From Thermoleophilia bacterium (GTDB taxonomy: Bacteria > Actinomycetota > Thermoleophilia > Gaiellales > JAICJC01), in NCBI GenBank assembly GCA_025928435.1, contig JAICJM010000157.1:1-9786 (forward strand): DNA of 9,786 nt, in the 5' to 3' direction. Shown here one piece after another: positions 5,827 to 9,786 of the stretch. Made by a program: the position numbers and the translations under genes. The notes under the pieces were generated by a model, which had not been told where the DNA came from, did no database searches, and worked only from the letters and a program-made list of their open reading frames with translations. Position 1 is the first letter of the stretch, and each line of letters opens with the position of its first letter.

Positions 5827-6237
5827 TTAGCTGTCCCCGCCGCCGTCGCCACCGCCGTGGCCACTGCCGCCGGGCGTGATGCCCGAACCGCCGCTCGACC
5901 CGCTGCCGGAGCCGCCGCTCGAGCCGCTCGAGCCGGCATCAGACCCGCCGCCGGAGCTCCCCGAGCCGCCGCCGGTCGAACCGCCGTGGTCGTCCGTGCC
6001 GGACGTCGTGGCCGCCGTGGAGCCGTTCCGGTCGCGGTGCCTGCGGCGAGGGTGCTCGGTCTCGGTCGTCCTCGGCACGGTCGTCAGCGGCTGCACGGTC
6101 GCCCCGAACTGGGGCGTGACGCCGCCCGGCGTATCGCCGATCGCCTGGTCGGAGGCGTAGAAGACCGCCATGGCCATGACCGCCGGAAGGGCGATGGCCG
6201 CGATCACGAGAAGGACGGTGGTGGCTCGTGCGCGCAT
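5827..6237 (-). CDS. Membrane-anchored Ser/Gly-rich exported protein
   Basis: 136 aa, ATG 6237, TAA 5827-5829. A short basic N-terminus (MRAR) and one long hydrophobic segment (about 6-28, no convincing cleavage site) predict an N-terminal anchor with the rest outside. After a Pro/Thr-containing linker comes a basic patch HPRRRHRDR (62-70) and then almost pure Ser/Gly (about 78-119), ending GHGGGDGGGDS. Such tails are flexible spacers or wall-spanning linkers; no domain is recognised. The start is taken at 6237 because TATCCT stands exactly 6 nt upstream and the anchor follows at once; an in-frame ATG at 6297 would run through the kinase stop region. It lies 46 bp beyond the sensor kinase stop, behind a set of phased direct repeats, which hints at control by the neighbouring response regulator. 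Confidence 0.68.
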   Translation of the reverse strand: MRARATTVLLVIAAIALPAVMAMAVFYASDQAIGDTPGGVTPQFGATVQPLTTVPRTTETEHPRRRHRDRNGSTAATTSGTDDHGGSTGGGSGSSGGGSDAGSSGSSGGSGSGSSGGSGITPGGSGHGGGDGGGDS

Positions 6238-6243
6238 GCCCTC

Positions 6244-6249
6244 AGGATA
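6244..6249 (-). promoter_or_regulatory. -10 element for leaderless Ser/Gly-rich gene mRNA
   Basis: Minus strand TATCCT (TANNNT), then GAGGGC, then ATG 6237. The spacing of 6 nt puts the transcription start on the ATG. There is no -35 hexamer; phased repeats occupy that place, as in activator-dependent promoters. Confidence 0.5.
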
Positions 6250-6289
6250 GGTTCGGGCGCGGAAACGGCGGGTTCGGGGAAGGTTAGGG
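6250..6289 (-). promoter_or_regulatory. Phased direct repeats, candidate OmpR/PhoB-type activator site
   Basis: On the plus strand GGTTCGGG occurs at 6250-6257 and again at 6271-6278, GGTTAGGG at 6282-6289, with a weaker GGAAACGG at 6261-6268; start-to-start steps are 11, 10 and 11 bp. The array ends directly against the -10 of the Ser/Gly-rich gene and reaches over the kinase stop codon. PhoB/OmpR-family dimers bind direct repeats about 10-11 bp apart. The repeats are seen; the protein that binds is inferred. Confidence 0.45.
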
Positions 6290-7675
6290 CTTGGCAATGT
6301 CGGCCTCCCCGCCGGCCGGGAAGCGCACGGCGATGGACGTGCCGGGGCCGCCCGGCTCGAGCTCCGCGGCGCCGTCCCAGCGGGCCGCGAGATCGCGCAC
6401 GATGGCGAGCCCGAGCCCGGTGCCGCCCGGCGTCTCGCGGCCGGCGCGGCCGCGGTAGAAGCGGTCGAACACGCGCGCCGCCTCCGCGGGGTCGATGCCG
6501 GGGCCGTCGTCGCGCACCCGCACGGCGCCGTCGGTTGCCACCGAGACGGCGACCGTGCTGCCCTCGGGGCTGTACACGATGGCGTTCTCGATCAGGTTGT
6601 CGAGGATCGCCGCGACGTCGGCCGCATCGGCGGCGACCGGCACCGGCTCGGCCGGCTCGTCGAGCGTCAGCGTCCCGGCGTGCTCCGCCGCCACCGGCCG
6701 CCAGCGATCGGCGGCGGCGCGGGCCTCCTGGCGCAGGTCGCAGGCCGCGGGGGCCGGGGGAGGGACGCCCGCGCGGGCGAGCACCAGGAGGTCGGCGACG
6801 AGGTCCGAGAGCCGGTCGACCTCGCGCAGCCCGGCCTGGGCGTCCGTGCTCTCGGATCTCGTCGCAAGCGACTCCAGGCGCAGCCGCAGGCCGGTCAGCG
6901 GCGTGCGCAGCTGGTGCGAGGCGTTGGCGACGAACTCGCGCTGGGCCTCGATCAGCCCGACCAGCTCGTCCGCCATCCGGTTGAGCGCGCGGGCCACGTC
7001 GGCGACGTCGGCCGGCCCGCCCTCGGGCGCCCGCGCGGCCAGGTCGCCCCGGCCGAGCCTGCCGGCCGTCGTGCCGACCGCGTGGATCGGGCGGGCGAGC
7101 GAGCTCGCCAGCAGCCACGCGACCGCGAGCCCGACCAGGCCCACGGCCGCGGCGACCCCGGCGATCGCGAACCAGCTGCGGTGCACGCGCGAGTCGACCG
7201 CGGCGATCGGCTGGGAGAGCCGCACGGCGCCCACGATCGTGCCCCGGTCGAGGATCGGGTAGGCAACCACGAGCAGGTCGCCGCCGAGGTCGGTGCTGTG
7301 CCGGATCAGGCGGATGCCGCTGCCGGAGAGGGCGGTGGTGATCTCGGGCCGCCCCGCGGTCGCGAACCCGATTCGGGCGGGGCGGGGCCGGTTCGAGTCG
7401 GCCAGGAGCACGCCGCCGCCGTTCGTGACGACGACGCGCGCGTCGGTCTCGCGGCCGTACCGGGCCACCGCGCGGCGGACGCCGGCGAGGGTGCCGCCGG
7501 GGGCGGGGGCGCCGCCGAGCGACGCGGCGATCACCTGTGTCTGCGAGTCGATCCCCGCGTAGAACGCGTCCTTCGCCCGCCGGTCGACGTTCACGGCCAG
7601 CGGCACCGCGAGCGCGATCACGGTGAGGACGAGCAGGTATGCGAACGCCGCCAGCAGGCGGCCGCGCAGCGTCAC
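6284..7675 (-). CDS. Membrane sensor histidine kinase (HAMP-HisKA-HATPase)
   Basis: 463 aa, GTG 7675, TAA 6284-6286. Start chosen because GTGA overlaps the response regulator stop by 4 nt and the first transmembrane helix follows at once (about 7-30). Order: helix 1, an extracytoplasmic sensor region of about 130 residues (31-163), helix 2 (about 168-191), HAMP (about 190-245), HisKA with REFVANASHQLRTPL and phospho-accepting His254, then ATPase motifs: N box LDNLIENAIVYS, VRDDGPGID, VFDRFYRG and GGTGLGLAIV. All catalytic motifs are intact. The sensor region, with VVVTNGGGVLLADS and DLLVVAYPIL, resembles a PAS-like periplasmic (PDC/sCache) fold, but that is a guess and the signal is unknown. 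It partners the response regulator immediately upstream. Confidence 0.93.
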   Translation of the reverse strand: MTLRGRLLAAFAYLLVLTVIALAVPLAVNVDRRAKDAFYAGIDSQTQVIAASLGGAPAPGGTLAGVRRAVARYGRETDARVVVTNGGGVLLADSNRPRPARIGFATAGRPEITTALSGSGIRLIRHSTDLGGDLLVVAYPILDRGTIVGAVRLSQPIAAVDSRVHRSWFAIAGVAAAVGLVGLAVAWLLASSLARPIHAVGTTAGRLGRGDLAARAPEGGPADVADVARALNRMADELVGLIEAQREFVANASHQLRTPLTGLRLRLESLATRSESTDAQAGLREVDRLSDLVADLLVLARAGVPPPAPAACDLRQEARAAADRWRPVAAEHAGTLTLDEPAEPVPVAADAADVAAILDNLIENAIVYSPEGSTVAVSVATDGAVRVRDDGPGIDPAEAARVFDRFYRGRAGRETPGGTGLGLAIVRDLAARWDGAAELEPGGPGTSIAVRFPAGGEADIAKP

Positions 7676-8418
7676 CCGGCGAGCTCCGCGGGGGCGGAGA
7701 AGCGGAAGCCGACGCCACGCACGGTGTGGATGTAGCGCGGCTCGTGGGCGTCGTCGCCGAGCCGGCGGCGCAGGCCGGCGATGTGCACGTCGAGCGTCTT
7801 GCTCGACCCGAACCAGTCGGCGCCCCACACCTCGTCCATGAGCCTGTTGCGGGCGAGCACGTTGCCCGCGTGGGCCATCAGCATGTGCAGCAGGTCGAAC
7901 TCGCGCCGGGGTAGGTCGAGCGGCTCGCCTGCGAGGGTGGCGATGCGGGTGGCGGAGTCGATCGCGACGTCGCCGATCCGGATGGCCGTCGAGGCGGCGG
8001 GCGGGGCCGCCGGGGCCGTGCGGTCGCCCGTGCGGCGCAGCACTGCCCGGATGCGCGCGATCAGCTCGGCCATGCTGAACGGCTTCACCAGGTAGTCGTC
8101 GGCGCCGAGCTCGAGCCCGACGACCCGGTCGGTCTCCAGGCCGCGGGCGGTGAGCATGATGATGGGGACGTCCGAGCTCTGGCGGATCGCGCGGCAGACG
8201 TCGCGGCCGTCGAGGTCGGGCAGCATCAGGTCGAGCAGGACGATGTCCGGCTCGTTGGCGCGCACCGACTCGAGGCCGCCGTTGCCGGTCGCCTCCACCG
8301 AGACGGCGTAGCCCTCCCGCTCGAGCGCCGAACGCAGCGGATCCGAGATGGACGCCTCGTCCTCGATGACCGTCACATGGCCGCGCGCCGGTGCGGTTCG
8401 CTCCCCGCCTGCCTCCAT
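7672..8418 (-). CDS. OmpR/PhoB-family response regulator
   Basis: 248 aa, ATG 8418, TGA 7672-7674. Receiver domain: acidic pair VIEDE (Glu19, Asp20), phospho-acceptor Asp63 in DIVLLDLMLPD, Thr90 in PIIMLTARG, Lys112 in LVKPF. A linker rich in Ala/Pro/Thr (about 127-141) leads to a winged-helix DNA-binding domain with REFDLLHMLMAHAGNVLARNRL, TLDVHIAGLRRRL and the closing HTVRGVGFRF. The first 13 residues are extra to the family core; GTG at residue 15 is a possible alternative start but neither has a clear Shine-Dalgarno. A TACACT hexamer lies 8 nt before the ATG, so the message may be nearly leaderless. It forms an operon with the overlapping sensor kinase and is divergent from a second two-component operon. 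Confidence 0.94.
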   Translation of the reverse strand: MEAGGERTAPARGHVTVIEDEASISDPLRSALEREGYAVSVEATGNGGLESVRANEPDIVLLDLMLPDLDGRDVCRAIRQSSDVPIIMLTARGLETDRVVGLELGADDYLVKPFSMAELIARIRAVLRRTGDRTAPAAPPAASTAIRIGDVAIDSATRIATLAGEPLDLPRREFDLLHMLMAHAGNVLARNRLMDEVWGADWFGSSKTLDVHIAGLRRRLGDDAHEPRYIHTVRGVGFRFSAPAELAG

Positions 8419-8426
8419 GCGGGCGA

Positions 8427-8432
8427 AGTGTA
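8427..8432 (-). promoter_or_regulatory. -10 element of the minus-strand two-component operon
   Basis: Minus strand TACACT (TANNNT), 8 nt before ATG 8418; the start would fall 1-2 nt before the ATG. The segment just upstream is C-rich with CGGGAACC (8447-8440), matching 6 of 8 bases of the CCCGAACC repeat that precedes the Ser/Gly-rich gene; autoregulation is possible but weakly supported. Confidence 0.38.
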
Positions 8433-8561
8433 GGTGGGGGGTTCCCGAAGCGCTGTGGCGCTGACCCCGGTATCGGGTGATGCCGGTAGCGATCGATCGC
8501 CGGTTCGCGGGAGTCGTAACCAGGCTCGGATTACCCCAAGCCGATGATTCGCATCACGGAA

Positions 8562-8582
8562 ATGCAACACTTGCCGTTGCAT
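8562..8582. repeat. Inverted repeat in the divergent two-component intergenic region (operator candidate)
   Basis: ATGCAAC (8562-8568) and GTTGCAT (8576-8582) are perfect 7-bp arms around a 7-nt spacer. They lie in the most AT-rich part of the 262-bp region between two divergent response regulator genes, about 100 bp ahead of the plus-strand regulator. Regulation by a dimeric protein is inferred. Confidence 0.45.
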
Positions 8583-8606
8583 ATCTTCCCGTTTGCGATC
8601 TGGTCG

Positions 8607-8614
8607 TATACGTT
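8607..8614 (+). promoter_or_regulatory. Weak candidate -10 region for the plus-strand two-component operon
   Basis: TATACGTT contains both TATACG and TACGTT (TANNNT) in an AT-rich patch; TTCCCG at 8586-8591 is 17 bp ahead of the latter but a poor -35. The leader would be about 60 nt. Confidence 0.25.
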
Positions 8615-8680
8615 GAGAGCGCACCCTCCGAGGCGGCCGGAGTGCCAAGCGAAACCCCGACCCCCGAAGGAGCCACAACG

Positions 8681-9388
8681 ATGGCAGGATCCACCGTGCT
8701 CGTCGTCGACGACGAACCCCGAATCGTCGAATTTCTGAGCGAGAACCTCCGCGACGACGACTTCAGCGTCCTCACCGCCTCCACCGGTGCGGAGGCGATC
8801 GAGCTGCTCGGCCGCGCCCGCCCCGACGTCATCCTCCTCGACGTTGTGCTGCCGGACATGAGCGGCTACGAGATCTGCCGCACCGTCCGCGCCGGCGACG
8901 GGATCAACGACCCGTGGGATCCCGATCTGCCCATCATCATGCTCTCGGCCAAGGCCGAGCACGTCGACCGCGTCCGCGGCCTGCAGCGCGGGGCGGACGA
9001 CTACGTGACCAAGCCGTTCCACTACCCGGAGCTGCTGGCGCGGATCGGCGCCATCCTCGCCCGGGTGTCGCGCTCGCGCGACCGCGACGTCATCCGCCAC
9101 GGCGAGCTAACCGTCAACATGCTCTCGCGCGAGGTGACGCTCGGCGGCATCAAGGTCGACCTCTCGGCCAAGGAGTACCAACTGCTCACGACGCTCGCGT
9201 CCGAGCCCGCTCGCGTCTTCACGAAGGCCGAGCTGCTCGAGACGGTGTGGGGCTTCCGGTCGCAGGGCCGGACGCGCACGCTCGACTCGCACGCAAGCCG
9301 CTTGCGCCAGAAGCTGCGGGTCCACTCCACGTCCGGCTGGCTCGCCAACGAGTGGGGCGTCGGCTACCGCCTGTGCAGGCCGGAGTGA
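8681..9388 (+). CDS. OmpR-family response regulator (second system)
   Basis: 235 aa, ATG 8681, TGA 9386-9388. Start fixed by GAAGGAG (8666-8672) 8 nt upstream; the open frame reaching back to 8477 is not needed. Receiver: DDE at 10-12, phospho-acceptor Asp54 in DVILLDVVLPD, Ser89 in PIIMLSAKAE, Lys111 in VTKPF. Between helix 3 and strand 4 there is a longer loop (GDGINDPWDPDLP, about 72-84) than in the other regulator. The C-terminal winged helix runs from ELTVNMLSREVTL through SAKEYQLLTTLASEPARVFTKAELLETVW, then TLDSHASRLRQKL, ending WGVGYRL. It overlaps the following kinase gene by GTGA, so they are a cognate pair and cotranscribed. It is divergent from the other two-component operon. Confidence 0.94.
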   Translation: MAGSTVLVVDDEPRIVEFLSENLRDDDFSVLTASTGAEAIELLGRARPDVILLDVVLPDMSGYEICRTVRAGDGINDPWDPDLPIIMLSAKAEHVDRVRGLQRGADDYVTKPFHYPELLARIGAILARVSRSRDRDVIRHGELTVNMLSREVTLGGIKVDLSAKEYQLLTTLASEPARVFTKAELLETVWGFRSQGRTRTLDSHASRLRQKLRVHSTSGWLANEWGVGYRLCRPE

Positions 9389-9786
9389 TCCGGGTCCCCC
9401 TGCGCCGGCGCCGTGGCCGCGTCGACGACCGGCTGCACGCCTCGGTCGAAGAGCTGGCGACCCTGCTCGCCCGCGAGGAGCGGGCCCGGGCGGAGTTCAT
9501 CGGCAAGGTGTCGCACGAACTGCGGACGCCGCTCACGGTGATCAAGGGCTACGTCTACACGCTCCACCGCTCGGAGTGCGACCCGGCCAAAGCCGCGAAG
9601 CTCGACGTGATCGACGGCGAGTGCGAGCGGCTCGGATATCTGATCGAAGACCTGCTCGAGCTTTCGCGCGCCCGCGCGGGCGAGTTGCGCGTGAACGCGG
9701 AGATCTTCCCGCTCGAGCCGTGCGTGCGGGAGGTCGCCGAACGCCTCCAGACCGTCGCGGAGCAGGGCAACGTCCGCGTGCGGCTC
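9385..9786 (+). CDS. Histidine kinase, 3'-truncated, apparently without sensor domain
   Basis: GTG 9385 overlaps the regulator stop (GTGA), and the frame stays open to the window end, giving 134 residues. Sequence begins with a basic stretch (RVPLRRRRGR), a coiled helix DDRLHASVEELATLLAREERAR, then the HisKA dimerisation helix FIGKVSHELRTPLTVIKGY with phospho-accepting His44, and CERLGYLIEDLLELSRARAG of the second HisKA helix. The ATPase domain lies beyond the window. No transmembrane segment, HAMP or PAS domain precedes the HisKA region, so this is probably a cytoplasmic kinase that takes its signal from another protein or from a domain further downstream. It pairs with the overlapping response regulator. 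Confidence 0.88.
   Translation, partial: MIRVPLRRRRGRVDDRLHASVEELATLLAREERARAEFIGKVSHELRTPLTVIKGYVYTLHRSECDPAKAAKLDVIDGECERLGYLIEDLLELSRARAGELRVNAEIFPLEPCVREVAERLQTVAEQGNVRVRL

Noticed and set aside
5332..6984. Plus-strand open frame of 550 codons
   Set aside because: Arg/Pro/Ala-rich translation with no domain, lying antisense to four well-supported minus-strand genes; a typical shadow frame in high-GC DNA.
6204..7718. Minus-strand open frame of 504 codons in another frame over the sensor kinase
   Set aside because: Low-complexity Arg/Pro/Ala translation, while the overlapping frame has intact HisKA and ATPase motifs.
8477..8680. N-terminal extension of the plus-strand response regulator from ATG 8477
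   Set aside because: The extension is not receiver-like, crosses the promoter-like palindrome region, and a strong Shine-Dalgarno sits 8 nt before ATG 8681.

Overview
This 9.8 kb window is very GC-rich and densely coded. It has OmpR-type two-component systems, GTG starts, 1-4 nt stop/start overlaps, and several genes with a -10-like hexamer just ahead of the start codon in place of a Shine-Dalgarno (SD) site. This style, and the look of the dTDP-sugar epimerase and the glycosyltransferase (GT), suggest a chromosomal segment of a high-GC actinobacterium, possibly a Thermoleophilia-like lineage. That placement is inference from style and remembered sequences. I see no insertion sequences, phage genes, CRISPR arrays, tRNA or rRNA genes.

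Layout. (1) 2-850, + strand: the 3' part of a GH10 (xylanase-family) glycoside hydrolase. (2) 3384-834, - strand: a two-gene sugar operon, an NAD-dependent sugar-nucleotide epimerase followed by a membrane GT2 glycosyltransferase that meets GH10 tail to tail. (3) A divergent intergenic region with a good sigma70-like promoter and two palindromes, then on the + strand an AlkA-type DNA glycosylase (3577-4458). (4) A SnoaL/NTF2-fold protein (4873-4460, -) convergent with it. (5) A block of small exported proteins on the - strand: a signal-peptide protein with an Arg/Asp/His/Gly-rich tail (5724-5338), translationally coupled to a second secreted protein (5338-4943) and closed by a perfect 17-bp hairpin; upstream lies a membrane-anchored Ser/Gly-rich protein (6237-5827). 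(6) A complete two-component system on the - strand (response regulator 8418-7672, sensor kinase 7675-6284). (7) A second, divergent two-component system on the + strand (response regulator 8681-9388, histidine kinase 9385 to the window end).

How the parts may work together (inference). The - strand two-component system sits directly upstream of the exported-protein block. Four GG-rich units spaced 11, 10 and 11 bp directly abut the -10 of the Ser/Gly-rich gene, a geometry typical of OmpR/PhoB-family binding sites. The next gene in the block carries a leader in which 10 consecutive bases covering its Shine-Dalgarno are perfectly complementary to an upstream segment. The best candidate for an undescribed system here is therefore this envelope/exported-protein locus under two-component and possibly RNA-structure control. 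The epimerase and GT probably make or modify a cell-surface glycan containing a deoxyhexose.
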